From: CALUOB01 sp944322305
Lineage (GTDB): Bacteria; Actinomycetota; Coriobacteriia; Coriobacteriales; Coriobacteriaceae
Reading direction: 5' to 3'
Assembly: GCA_963931605.1 (NCBI GenBank)
Contig: OZ007031.1
Location: forward strand, 1,054,001-1,118,000
DNA: 64,000 bases
The position numbers and the translations under genes were made by a program. Below, piece after piece: positions 25,836 to 34,009 of the stretch; within the stretch, counting starts at the first letter, position 1; every line of letters starts with the position of its first letter. A model generated the notes under the pieces. It was not told where the DNA came from. It saw only the letters and a list, made by a program, of their open reading frames with translations, and searched no databases.

Positions 25836-25851
25836 GTAGAGAGGAGACGCC

Positions 25852-26247
25852 ATGCTCGTCCTGATAGGCACCGTGCTCGTGACCAGCTTCCTTGACAGCC
25901 TCAATCCCTCCGCCATCGCGCAAGAGCTTCTGCTGCTTGCCATCGCCCCCGAAAAACGCGACGTCTGGTGGTTCATCACGGGCATCGCCCCGGCAAACCT
26001 GGCGCTCGGGCTCGCCATCTACCTGGGCATCGCCACGATCGTTACCGAGGTGGTCTCCTCGCTGCTCGTTGTCTACGCCTCGCCGCTCGTCGCACTCTAC
26101 CTGGAATACGCAAAGTTGCGCGGCACAATGCTCATCTCAACGCTTGAGCAAGCACTTGGCAGGCTCGCCGCTTACGTTGTTCCCGCGGTCTTGGGAATCG
26201 TAGGCATCGTCCTTGCTGACTACGGCATCACGGGGCTGTTGGGTTAG
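25852..26247 (+). CDS. Small polytopic membrane protein
   Basis: The product is 131 residues, starting after AGAGGAGA. It has about four hydrophobic segments (2-10, 38-60, 60-85, 100-130) and an N-terminal SFLDSLNPSAIAQELLLLA that recalls small-molecule transporters of the LysE/GAP/CcdA-like superfamily. Most such proteins are 200 or more residues, so this one may be internally shortened. The substrate cannot be inferred. A structured leader with a terminator lies directly upstream, raising the possibility of attenuation control. Confidence 0.65.
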   Translation: MLVLIGTVLVTSFLDSLNPSAIAQELLLLAIAPEKRDVWWFITGIAPANLALGLAIYLGIATIVTEVVSSLLVVYASPLVALYLEYAKLRGTMLISTLEQALGRLAAYVVPAVLGIVGIVLADYGITGLLG

Positions 26248-26316
26248 GCGCACGGAGCGCCTCAGGATTTCGCAACCGGGCGCAATGCCACCTTGCTGCA
26301 CTGCGCCCGCGCTCCC

Positions 26317-26877
26317 CTACCCGTGATACGGGCAGGCCTCGCCCATGCACGCCGTGTTCTGCTCGGCAACCGCGCAAGACGGATCCGCGGCCGGCAACGC
26401 CAGCTCAACGCCGAGCGCGCGCGAGAACCACGGCGTCGCCTCGCGCACGGCGATACGGGAATCGCGCTTGCAGCAGCGCGGCGCGCCCGCGCGGGCGATC
26501 TTCTCGAGCAAATGGGCCACCATGAGCTGCGTCTCGCTCCAGCCCTCGGCCTTGAGCGGCGCGTTGTCCTGCGCAATCGCAAGCGCCATGCCGCACGACG
26601 CCGCCGCACCGCACACGCCCCAGCGAGCGCACGACCCACCGGGCACGCACGAGGAGCGCTCGGCCAGCTCGGCAAGCTGTGCGTCAAGGTCACCCGGGTA
26701 GCCCGCGTTTGCCGCGGCTGCCAGCATCGCCGCGCCCGCGAGGAAATGGTGCGCAGGCCCGAAAGCCGGGCACTCCGGCGCAGCCATCAGCTCCTCCAGC
26801 ACGTCGGCCGGGCACGTCGACCCGCTCTTCCGACACAGCTCCTCAGCCCATGCAAGCCCTGTTGCTTTTGCGCTCAT
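26317..26877 (-). CDS. DUF5714-type cysteine-rich protein
   Basis: The product is 186 residues from ATG 26877 (GAGGGAG upstream). It contains FGPAHHFLAGAAMLAA, a cysteine-containing CARWGVCGAAASCGMA segment, RCCKRDS, and a final C...C.YHG motif. The conserved Cys and His positions suggest metal or Fe-S binding, as in the DUF5714 family, which has been linked to methyltransferase or corrinoid chemistry mainly by association. The function here is unknown. A pair of interleaved inverted repeats lies just upstream (26929-26977). Confidence 0.75.
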   Translation of the reverse strand: MSAKATGLAWAEELCRKSGSTCPADVLEELMAAPECPAFGPAHHFLAGAAMLAAAANAGYPGDLDAQLAELAERSSCVPGGSCARWGVCGAAASCGMALAIAQDNAPLKAEGWSETQLMVAHLLEKIARAGAPRCCKRDSRIAVREATPWFSRALGVELALPAADPSCAVAEQNTACMGEACPYHG

Positions 26878-26928
26878 GCCGCTCCCTCGTCTTATACGCC
26901 GATGACCCTGCACAAAATCATGCTACGG

Positions 26929-26977
26929 GCATCAGAATAACGCAGAATCGCACCAAATCTGATGCTTTGGGTGCGAT
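26929..26977. other. Interleaved inverted repeats (pseudoknot-like topology)
   Basis: GCATCAGA (26929-26936) pairs with TCTGATGC (26958-26965). ATCGCACCAAA (26947-26957) pairs with TTTGGGTGCGAT (26966-26977, one bulged G). The arms are ordered A-B-A'-B' with no bases between B, A' and B'. It sits between the end of the TetR operon and the DUF5714 gene, both on the minus strand. Confidence 0.55.
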
Positions 26978-27049
26978 CCTACCTGCCACGCGGGGCCAGT
27001 GCCGGTCGTACGCCACACCACGCTTCTCGCCACGCCCGGCCGCACGACG

Positions 27050-27451
27050 CTACTTTACGGCACGCTTCACCTGAACCAGCAGAAACACCAGGCTCACACC
27101 GAGCAGGATGTGCCCCACGCCGGCAACGCCGGAAATGGCCGCGTCCATGCCGTGGGAAAGCGCCAGGCCCAGCACCTGCACCACACCGCGCGTCACCAGC
27201 ATGGCCGCCGTGAGGTTCAGGCCAACGTGGTAGACAACGAGCACGCGCCTTGTGTTCTTGCCGGTAAAGGCAAAGCACTTCTCCAGCAGAAGCAGCAGGA
27301 TGAAAAAGACCATGCCCAGCATGAAGTAATGGGTGTGCACCAAACTGAGCGCGGTCTGCCCGGCAAACCCGCGCGCAAACTCCCGGTAAAACACGCCGCC
27401 CGCCAGGGCGAGAACAGCGTAGACAACCGCAGCGTTCATATAGCGTTTCAT
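27050..27451 (-). CDS. DUF2871 family membrane protein
   Basis: The product is 133 residues with four transmembrane helices (about 6-23, 40-58, 72-95, 105-127). The motif LVHTHYFMLGMVFFILLLLL is typical of DUF2871. These proteins have no established function. It is the last gene of a three-gene minus-strand operon with TetR and another four-helix protein, suggesting a TetR-repressed membrane stress or efflux-related module. Confidence 0.82.
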   Translation of the reverse strand: MKRYMNAAVVYAVLALAGGVFYREFARGFAGQTALSLVHTHYFMLGMVFFILLLLLEKCFAFTGKNTRRVLVVYHVGLNLTAAMLVTRGVVQVLGLALSHGMDAAISGVAGVGHILLGVSLVFLLVQVKRAVK

Positions 27452-27519
27452 GACAAAGCTCCTTTGCTTGTTAGATAACCGTGCCGTGCCCGTCCCGCGA
27501 GCCACGGCGCAAAACCGCC

Positions 27520-27933
27520 TTACGCCAGCTGCGCCCGACCGAAGTTGCGCCCGAACAGCAACCCCGCCATCAGCAGCGCGGCGCCTAACCCGGTGTAGAA
27601 CACAGCGATGAACTGCTCGGGCGCAAAGCCACTTGCGCGCAGCCCGATGCCGCCTACCATCATCACCGCCATGACGGCGAACGCTTTGGCGTCGAAGAAC
27701 TTGAGGAAGAAGTGCCGCTCGTCCCCATAGCTGCGGATCCGCGCCGTGTGCTTGCGCACCAACTTCCCAAACACGAAGACCAGAAAAACGCAGAACACCG
27801 CAACCGAAAGCGCGATGTCCGGCACGGTGCAATACGCCGGATAGGCCATGAGGCCTATGCGCAGGATGTTGACGCCGGCCGCGCTCCACACCAGGCATGC
27901 GAGCAGCAGCAGCGTGTTTCGCCTTACTTTCAC
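27520..27933 (-). CDS. Four-helix membrane protein of unknown function
   Basis: The product is 137 residues. I chose the GTG at 27933 because AGGAGG lies six bases before it, and that AGGAGG would itself be coding if an upstream ATG were used. Transmembrane spans are at about 6-24, 34-55, 80-98 and 104-124, with a basic cytosolic loop KLVRKHTARIRSYG. No family is recognised. It lies between the TetR regulator and the DUF2871 gene in the same direction and is probably co-regulated. Confidence 0.78.
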   Translation of the reverse strand: MKVRRNTLLLLACLVWSAAGVNILRIGLMAYPAYCTVPDIALSVAVFCVFLVFVFGKLVRKHTARIRSYGDERHFFLKFFDAKAFAVMAVMMVGGIGLRASGFAPEQFIAVFYTGLGAALLMAGLLFGRNFGRAQLA

Positions 27934-27999
27934 GAATTGCCTCCTCATGCGGGGCCGGTCCGAGGGATCGACCACCTTGTTGATGTAACCGAGCTGTCC

Positions 28000-28557
28000 T
28001 CAGTACAGGGTCCTGCGGACAACCTCCAGCACTGCGCGCGGGTCGAAGTCCTCGCGCAGCAGGGCGGACAACATGAGCGAGAACAGCACGTCGGCGAGCT
28101 GCTCGGCCGTGAACTCGCTGGTAAAGGCGTCTGCGCGAATGCGCTCGTCGCGCTGCAAAACGGCCCGCAGCGCGTCCAGCATATGCTGCCACACCTCCCG
28201 CATCCGCCGCCTCCCGTCCGGCTTCTCCTCCTGCACGAACCCTAGGGCGTGCAGGGTGAAAAACCCGGGGTATTGCGCATGCCCGTACGCCATCCGCTCG
28301 TACATCCACGTCACGCAGGCCAACGTGTCCCGAAACGCCGCGTCGTCGCCCGGGCGGTGGAAGATCTCGCGCCAGACGCTCTCCACCGTGGCGCTTACCA
28401 GGTCCGCCTTGGAATCGTAGTAGTTGTAGATGCACCCCACCGACACGCCGCACGCCGCCGCCACCGAGCGGATGCTCACCGCGGGCCAGCCCTGCGTGCG
28501 CACAAGCTCGCGGCTCGCCTTGAGGATCTCCTCTTTCGAGGTTGCAACGGTGTTCAT
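28000..28557 (-). CDS. TetR-family transcriptional regulator
   Basis: The product is 185 residues. The N-terminal HTH reads SIRSVAAACGVSVGCIYNYY, followed by DSKADLV, the standard TetR pattern. The C-terminal domain is helical with a putative ligand pocket of no recognised type. It is the first gene of the operon with the two small membrane proteins, so it probably represses its own operon and responds to a membrane-active compound. ATTGTTCA, with the dyad GAACATTGTTC overlapping it, lies 25-35 bases upstream and could be the operator. Confidence 0.9.
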   Translation of the reverse strand: MNTVATSKEEILKASRELVRTQGWPAVSIRSVAAACGVSVGCIYNYYDSKADLVSATVESVWREIFHRPGDDAAFRDTLACVTWMYERMAYGHAQYPGFFTLHALGFVQEEKPDGRRRMREVWQHMLDALRAVLQRDERIRADAFTSEFTAEQLADVLFSLMLSALLREDFDPRAVLEVVRRTLY

Positions 28558-28684
28558 GCGATTGCCTCCCCTCCGCGTCCAATGTGAACATTGTTCATGT
28601 TAGCGAAGGAGCACACCCGTCACAGAAAATACATCTGGTCTTCTCGGAGAAAAAAGGAGGGGTCAGAGCGCGGGGCCGCCGCGA

Positions 28685-29623
28685 TTACACGTCGGCATTC
28701 CCGTGGGAGCGGGCCGCCGGCTCTTGGTTCGGTCGGTCTGCCGGCTCTTGGTTCGGCTGGGGTGTCGGCTCTTGGAGCGCGGCCGCAGACAGCGGGACGT
28801 CACCGCGCGTCGACGCAGCGGCTTTGCGCAACGCGCGGCGGCGCAGCAGCCAGCCACCTGCAACAAACAGCGCCGCCACAGCACCTGCGAGCAGCGCAAG
28901 AATAGACAGCCCGTCGCCCATCTGCGGGAGCTTGAAGGGGCGCAAAAAGCCGCCTGCTGCATCCTCTGGCTCTTGAGGCTCTTCCGCCGGCGCCTCCGGC
29001 TGCTTGCCGGGCACGTCGTCCGAACTCTCAAACTTGGGAGCTGCCGTAACGTTGAACACCCAGGACCCGTCTTCGTAAAGCGGCACGCTCACAAGCACGG
29101 GGTCGCACGCAACCGCTTGGTTCTCCCCCGCCGCGTCGGTGCGCACCGCAAGGTACAGCCCGGGCGCCACGCCTTCAAACAACGCGCGTCCGCATGCGTC
29201 CGTTACGGAGGCGCCGTACGTGAGCAGGCCGTGCTCTTGGGCATAGGTGCCGAGCTCGCGGGCAGCATCGCGCAGCTCCGAAGCGCTAAGCGCGGCCCAG
29301 TCGCGATCAAACGAGGAGAACGCCTCGGTAGCCGTGTAGACGGGTGCGCCGGCATCCGTCAGCGCGGCCGAGGAAACCTGCGCCAAGCACCACGTATCCC
29401 CCGACATCGGCTCGGCGTCCTCTCCCTGCCCATACCTCGCCTCAATGGTGATCGAGCCGTACGCCGCCGCCATCGCGCTGGCAGGGCAAAGCGCCACAGA
29501 AATCAAAACGGCAACTACAACCGCCAAGGCGCACGCACCCACCTGGCGCAGCGATACGCGGGACGCGCCCGCGCACCGGCACCAAAAGGCGCTGCGCCAC
29601 CTGTTATGAGAAGTGCCTGCCAC
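28685..29623 (-). CDS. Accessory pilin-like surface protein with LPQMG sorting signal
   Basis: The product is 312 residues from a GTG at 29623 with AAGGAAGGA upstream, overlapping the sortase gene end by 20 bases. Residues 20-52 are a signal peptide ending in AMAAA. The mature part has one Cna-B/pilin-like domain (ACGRALFEGVAPGLYLAVR resembles the TG.Y.F.GL..G.Y.L.E pattern). The sorting motif is LPQMG at 232-236, Met replacing Thr, followed by a transmembrane span and RRRALRK. A 45-residue tail made partly of PNQEPAD-type repeats follows, which is unusual after a sorting signal. Probable minor pilin for the adjacent class C sortase. Confidence 0.8.
   Translation of the reverse strand: MAGTSHNRWRSAFWCRCAGASRVSLRQVGACALAVVVAVLISVALCPASAMAAAYGSITIEARYGQGEDAEPMSGDTWCLAQVSSAALTDAGAPVYTATEAFSSFDRDWAALSASELRDAARELGTYAQEHGLLTYGASVTDACGRALFEGVAPGLYLAVRTDAAGENQAVACDPVLVSVPLYEDGSWVFNVTAAPKFESSDDVPGKQPEAPAEEPQEPEDAAGGFLRPFKLPQMGDGLSILALLAGAVAALFVAGGWLLRRRALRKAAASTRGDVPLSAAALQEPTPQPNQEPADRPNQEPAARSHGNADV
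28716..28787. repeat. 24-bp tandem repeat at the 3' end of the accessory pilin gene
   Basis: Three consecutive 24-bp units begin with GCCGGCTCTTGG or GTCGGCTCTTGG. They encode the repeated PNQEPAD-like residues after the membrane anchor. Confidence 0.75.
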
Positions 29624-30581
29624 GCGGTCCTTCCTTTCTGCGGGGATGGCGGTGCCCCGCAGCCCCTGATGCGCCGTTGGCGCGATGCGCCGTCGTGGTC
29701 CCGTTTTGCCCGGCAAGCTGCCTAGCCGCCCGCACGTGCATCGCACCAAGCGCCACCGCGATAACAACCAGCGCGACGATGAGCAGAAGGTACGGCAGCG
29801 GGATGTTGACGAAGTTGCCGGTCTTTCCCACTTCGTCCTCCATCTCCGGCGTGTACGGGATGGCGTGCGCGTGCACGAGCAGCCGATGCGAGTTGATGCC
29901 GTAGGGCGTGCAGGTGGTAAGCGTCACGCGGTCCTCGCCCGGCGTGATGACGAGCGACTCCGTCTGGTCGGGGAGCACGGTCTCAACGCCATCCACCTGG
30001 TAGGCGTACACCTCCTTGAGCACGCGGATGTAAAAGACGTCGCCCACCTGCATCTCGTCAAGGTCGGTGAAGAGCTTCGCCGAAGGCAGCCCCCGGTGGC
30101 CTGAGAGCACCACGTGGGTCGAGGCGCCGCCAACGGGCAGCGACGTTCCCTCAACATGTCCGACCGCCTGCTGCAGCACCCGCTCCTCGACGCCGTGGTA
30201 GACAGGCAGCGTCACGTCGATGTGCGGGATGGAGACGTAGCCCATGAGGCCGTTGCCGTCGAGGTTGAGCACATCGTTGTAGCGGCTGAGCACCTCGGCC
30301 AGCTCCTCCGGGGAGGCGGTTTGCGTTCCGTCCGCCTCCCCGGAGGTCACACCCTCTTTCTGGGCAAGCGCCGCGTTGTACTCATGGGCGGCATCTAAGA
30401 TCGCCTGGCACTCCTTGTCGGAAATAGCCTCGACGGCATCGCCGTAGCGCTGCACCGCGTGCGACGCGTTCCGCTCGATGAGGAAGTTCGAGACGGTCGG
30501 GTACAGCAGAAACACGATGCCTGCGATAACAACGAGCAGCGGGGCGAACCGGTAGAGCCGGTAGAGCCACCCCTTGGCCAT
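29604..30581 (-). CDS. Class C (pilus-assembly) sortase
   Basis: The product is 325 residues. An N-terminal transmembrane helix (10-30) and a C-terminal one (about 262-285) bracket the catalytic domain, the class C topology. The active Cys is in TLTTCTPYG, followed by INSHRLLVHA with the conserved Arg; the catalytic His is in VVLSGHRGLP. A lid-type Asp segment (HIDVTLPVYHGVEE) is also present. It polymerises the pilin encoded just upstream and probably attaches the downstream accessory protein. The start is 4 bases from the pilin stop; the three genes form one operon. Confidence 0.93.
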   Translation of the reverse strand: MAKGWLYRLYRFAPLLVVIAGIVFLLYPTVSNFLIERNASHAVQRYGDAVEAISDKECQAILDAAHEYNAALAQKEGVTSGEADGTQTASPEELAEVLSRYNDVLNLDGNGLMGYVSIPHIDVTLPVYHGVEERVLQQAVGHVEGTSLPVGGASTHVVLSGHRGLPSAKLFTDLDEMQVGDVFYIRVLKEVYAYQVDGVETVLPDQTESLVITPGEDRVTLTTCTPYGINSHRLLVHAHAIPYTPEMEDEVGKTGNFVNIPLPYLLLIVALVVIAVALGAMHVRAARQLAGQNGTTTAHRANGASGAAGHRHPRRKEGPRGRHFS

Positions 30582-30584
30582 GCG

Positions 30585-32114
30585 TTAACGACCCTGCTTG
30601 GCGCGGCGAACCATCTGCCACGTCACGCCGCCGAGAATGGCGACGACGCCGATGACGGTGAAGACCACCGTGCCCATGCCACCGGTTCCGGGCAGAACGA
30701 TGCCGGCGTTGTTGACGATCTCGACGGGGTTCTGGCCGTTGCCGTTGATCGACCAGCTCTCGAGCATGCCGCTCTCGTTATTGTAAGAAGCGCTTATGGT
30801 CACGGTCGTATCAGACGCCTTGTTGTAGCCCTCGGGAGCCTTGGCCTCAACAAGGGTGTAGGAGCCCTCGCCCAAGCCTGAGAAGTGGACGACGCCGTCC
30901 TCGGGGGTGGTGACCGAGGCCACCGCGCTCGCGGTCTCGCTTTCCATGGCGGGGCGATACGTGTTGTTGCCCAGGCTCACGAGGTTGATGGGAATGCTTT
31001 TGTCGTCTTCGAGCTGGAATGTAGCGTCCTGGAGGGGGTCCAATCCGTTGGTCTTCTTGAGGTCAAAGGCAAACGTGTATTGGTTGGTCGTCGACTCGAT
31101 GGACCAGCCAACATCGTCGATGCCCGTACCGTTGGAGTAAAAGATCCTCGCGGAGTTCGAGTTGTCTCGGGCGCCAACATCGCTCACGGCGGCCTTGCTG
31201 TTGAGCGTTGCGGTGTAGGTCACCGTGATAGACTCGCCCGTCTTGCCGGTGAAGAGCTCGGTGGCGTCGTACTGGTTCGCGCTGAGATCGGTGGTGCCAA
31301 AATTAATGATAAGAACGGCTCCCACATCGGGCGAGTACGTGATGTGACACGAATCCGTCACCACCTGATCGCCGATCCTGACGACGACGCTGCCCGTGTC
31401 GACAGTAAGGCCCTGGCACAACGTGTCATAGAACGCAAACTGGTACCCGCTTGTGTACTCGCTGATGTCTGGGACTGTAGAGGTCAGGGTGAACTCCAAG
31501 GTATCGCCGATGCTCGCGCTTGCGTGGTTGTTTCCATTGACCGTCTTCACGACGGTGGGATAGACGCTCTTGAGGGTGGCCGCAACGTTAGAGGCGTCTT
31601 CGCTTACGCTCACGAGCATCGAGTCAGTGCCGCCGTATGGGACAACCAGGTAGTAGCCGTAGGACAGGCCCTTGACCGTAGCGGTCGGCGTACCCGTTCC
31701 GGCATCTGCCGAGCCGGTCGCGAACATCCCCTTTGCGATTGCCCATTTGCTGGCCTTCCTGGCAAACTCGGAGACAGAAGGGTCGTTATCAGCGCCGAGC
31801 GCCTTGACGTAGCCGTAAGCCGCGTTAGAGAGATCCGCATTGTTCGTGAGTCCTATGCCGCCATCGCCTGTGCTGGCGGTGAAAAAATCCCTCCACGCTT
31901 CGGTGAGCACGTACTTAGGTGCGCCATCGTTGTCATTCTCGCCCTGCGAGAACATCTGGTAGACGCTGAAGCCCTTGAACCCGTTGCCTCCCGTGATCTC
32001 GATGGAGCCGTCCGTTCCGGCTGCAAATGCCGGCGTTGCTGAAAGCAGGATCCCCATCATCAGTACGATGGCGGTTAGAGCCGTCATCAGTCTCTTGCTT
32101 ATCGTTTGCAGCAT
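30585..32114 (-). CDS. Major pilin, isopeptide-forming, LPGTG-anchored
   Basis: The product is 509 residues. Residues 1-32 are a signal peptide ending in AFA. A pilin motif with the polymerising Lys lies in SVYPTVVKTVNG near 180. Mid-domains with TLEFTLTSTVPDISEY and GESITVTYTATLNSKA resemble SpaA/FctA-type pilins. A C-terminal Cna-B domain ends with the E-box YTLVEAKAPEGYN. LPGTG is at about 477-481 with a membrane span and RRAKQGR. These proteins form covalent pili used for adhesion. A palindrome overlapping a TATAAT lies 140-160 bases upstream and may control the operon. Confidence 0.92.
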   Translation of the reverse strand: MLQTISKRLMTALTAIVLMMGILLSATPAFAAGTDGSIEITGGNGFKGFSVYQMFSQGENDNDGAPKYVLTEAWRDFFTASTGDGGIGLTNNADLSNAAYGYVKALGADNDPSVSEFARKASKWAIAKGMFATGSADAGTGTPTATVKGLSYGYYLVVPYGGTDSMLVSVSEDASNVAATLKSVYPTVVKTVNGNNHASASIGDTLEFTLTSTVPDISEYTSGYQFAFYDTLCQGLTVDTGSVVVRIGDQVVTDSCHITYSPDVGAVLIINFGTTDLSANQYDATELFTGKTGESITVTYTATLNSKAAVSDVGARDNSNSARIFYSNGTGIDDVGWSIESTTNQYTFAFDLKKTNGLDPLQDATFQLEDDKSIPINLVSLGNNTYRPAMESETASAVASVTTPEDGVVHFSGLGEGSYTLVEAKAPEGYNKASDTTVTISASYNNESGMLESWSINGNGQNPVEIVNNAGIVLPGTGGMGTVVFTVIGVVAILGGVTWQMVRRAKQGR

Positions 32115-32255
32115 CTCTGCTCCTCTTGCTTGCGTTTAGACGGTCCCTGCTCCTCCCTCTCGCACCCTCGACCAAACAAAAACTGTCCGCGGAAGGTGCC
32201 GTAACACCCACCGCGACACAGATGTCACACTAGTTACTTCTTTTTCCCATATATG

Positions 32256-32272
32256 ACTGTTATTATAACAGT
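32256..32272. promoter_or_regulatory. Palindrome overlapping a -10 box upstream of the pilin gene
   Basis: ACTGTTATTATAACAGT is a perfect 8-bp dyad around one base. On the minus strand its centre reads TATAAT, so a protein bound here would cover a potential -10 of the pilus operon. No clear -35 at 17 bases. Confidence 0.55.
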
Positions 32273-32365
32273 TTCGGTCAAATTATACGCACGCGTATCC
32301 ATATGCCCGGTCTCCGGCTCCTGACCAGCACAAAACAGAGGTCTCCTCACCTCATACAAGCAAAG

Positions 32366-32401
32366 GGCGGGCTCCTTGACAACCCTGCCAAGGAGCCCGC
32401 C
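32366..32401 (-). terminator. Terminator after the isochorismatase gene
   Basis: GGCGGGCTCCTTG and CAAGGAGCCCGCC form a 13-bp perfect stem with a 10-base loop. The minus-strand tail is CTTTGCTTG, a weak U-tract. Confidence 0.75.
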
Positions 32402-32459
32402 TCGCCGCGGCGCCTTCACTTAGGAACGCGCAGGCTCCATCCCGCCCGCGCGCACCACG

Positions 32460-33017
32460 CTACCGCAGCGCGGCCTCAAGCTCCTCAACCGTCATGAGCG
32501 CAGACCCGTAGCACTTCTCGCAATGCTCGAGCGCGCCAGCCTGCGTGCCGCACAGGAAGGTCATCGTGGCGTCGGTCACCACCGTAGAGGCGTAGCCGAG
32601 GAAGTACGCGTCCGCCAGCGTGTGGAGCACGCAGATGTTGGTGTCCGCGCCCACGGCCACCACCTCGCGCACGCCGAGCTCGCGCAGGGTGAGGTCGAGG
32701 TCGGTCTGGAAAAAGCCCGAGTAGCGGCGCTTGGGGATGACGAGGTCGCCCTCCGCCACCGTGATCTCGGGGAAGATGCGGCTCTCCCCCGCGATGCCGT
32801 GCTCGCCCCACAGCTCGAGCTCGCGGTCGAGCCCGCGCACGTGGGCGTCGTTACAGAAGATCACCGGCACGCCGGCGGCGTGGCACGCGTCAACCGCGCG
32901 TGCCACCGCGGCGCGGTAAGCGGCCGTGGCGGCATCCGGATCATACAGGCTGTCGGCCCCGGTGGCCTCGATGGCGTCGATCACCAGCAGCGCTGTCGCG
33001 TTCTTGTCAAGCGGCAT
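32460..33017 (-). CDS. Isochorismatase-family cysteine hydrolase
   Basis: The product is 185 residues; ATG 33017 follows AAGGAGG. The family triad is visible: Asp in LLVIDAIEATG, Lys in VIPKRRYSGFFQTDL, Cys in GADTNICVLHT, with the usual cis-peptide region before the Cys. Members hydrolyse nicotinamide, N-carbamoyl compounds or isochorismate; the ADTNIC motif and length suit a general amidase/nicotinamidase-like role rather than enterobactin synthesis. No pathway neighbours. Monocistronic, with its own terminator. Confidence 0.88.
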   Translation of the reverse strand: MPLDKNATALLVIDAIEATGADSLYDPDAATAAYRAAVARAVDACHAAGVPVIFCNDAHVRGLDRELELWGEHGIAGESRIFPEITVAEGDLVIPKRRYSGFFQTDLDLTLRELGVREVVAVGADTNICVLHTLADAYFLGYASTVVTDATMTFLCGTQAGALEHCEKCYGSALMTVEELEAALR

Positions 33018-33149
33018 GTGAACCTCCTTGGATGCGGGAAACGTTCTCTCGCCAGCACCATACCACGGCGACGAAGCGTCCTTCCACACGACGTGCAGGA
33101 CGGAAACAAACGGAAAGCACGGCATGCGGCACAACGTACGGCGCAGCGC

Positions 33150-33896
33150 TTATGCGGGCCGCACCGGATGACGGATCACCGTTTTGAGGTTCTCCGGCTT
33201 GGTGCGGCGAGGGTCGCCCAAGTAAATCTCGTGATGCAGGCGCATGGCGGGAACGCCGCCGCCTGCGTCGAGCGCACGGAGCACCGCCCCGGCGTCAAAC
33301 GGCACGGTAGCCTCATGCCCCGCAGGCGACTCCCCGCCTGCAGCGATGTCTGCTGCCATCCCGTTATCCGCGATAAAGACCGAAAGCTCGGCAATGGTCG
33401 CTGGCTCGTCGTCATACGAGCCCCTGTGCATGATCTGCGCGCACGGGCCCTCGGCAAACCGGACAAGCCGCAGGGCGCCGGCATCCAGCGCGCCTGCAAG
33501 TTCGGGCTTCTTGGCCGCAACCATGGCACGCACCCGCTCGAACACCTCGGGTGTCACAAAGTCAGGTTGGCGGATAAGCGAAATCCATGAAAGCGCGCGC
33601 TTATCGCCCAGCGCTGCGCCGTCAAACGCGCCGGCGCCCGCCCACCACAAGCCCTCGAGCGGCGGCACCACGTAGTCAAAATAACCCGTGGGCTGCCAAG
33701 CGCCCTTTTTGGACATCTTCACCGCATACGAAAAGCCGTAGAGCAGGTTCAGGGCCTGCTGGTACGCGCCGCCCTCCTCGTTGGGGTCGCCCGACCCCGC
33801 AACGGCGGCAAACGTCATAGCAGGAACCTCAACAAAGGCTGGCTTGGCTTTTGGCAGGTACAGATCGCGAAACTCTTTCTTGAAGTCGTACACCAT
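33150..33896 (-). CDS. GyrI-like small-molecule-binding protein
   Basis: The product is 248 residues from ATG 33896, where KKEFRDLYLPK begins; AAGGGAG lies upstream. It has two repeats of the SHS2/GyrI-like fold (VPAMTFAAVAGSGDPN, then a duplicate around QIMHRGSYDDEPATIAEL, which holds the conserved Glu-rich loop). It ends with RLHHEIYLGDPRRTKPENLK, a strongly conserved signature of this GyrI-like group. Such proteins bind or hydrolyse hydrophobic xenobiotics in the cytosol. Single gene. Confidence 0.88.
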   Translation of the reverse strand: MVYDFKKEFRDLYLPKAKPAFVEVPAMTFAAVAGSGDPNEEGGAYQQALNLLYGFSYAVKMSKKGAWQPTGYFDYVVPPLEGLWWAGAGAFDGAALGDKRALSWISLIRQPDFVTPEVFERVRAMVAAKKPELAGALDAGALRLVRFAEGPCAQIMHRGSYDDEPATIAELSVFIADNGMAADIAAGGESPAGHEATVPFDAGAVLRALDAGGGVPAMRLHHEIYLGDPRRTKPENLKTVIRHPVRPA

Positions 33897-34009
33897 GGCT
33901 GCTCCCTTCGCAGGGGTCGGTATCCCCATAGTAATGGAACATCTGTTCGATTTCAAGAAACTTTACTGTGCGCGCAAATTGTCCGAGAGGCTCACGCCAC
34001 CTGCCTGCC

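Larger units (their letters stand above)
32115..32459. other. Intergenic 345 bp upstream of the pilus operon
   Basis: Holds the pilus promoter region with the dyad at 32256-32272 and a second TATAAT on the minus strand at about 32282-32287. A terminator hairpin for the isochorismatase gene is at 32366-32401. No gene seen. Confidence 0.6.

Noticed and set aside
25640..25851. Known riboswitch (c-di-GMP-I, fluoride, ZTP, TPP, cobalamin)
   Set aside because: Checked by eye for the conserved core strings; only fragments match, so no class is claimed.
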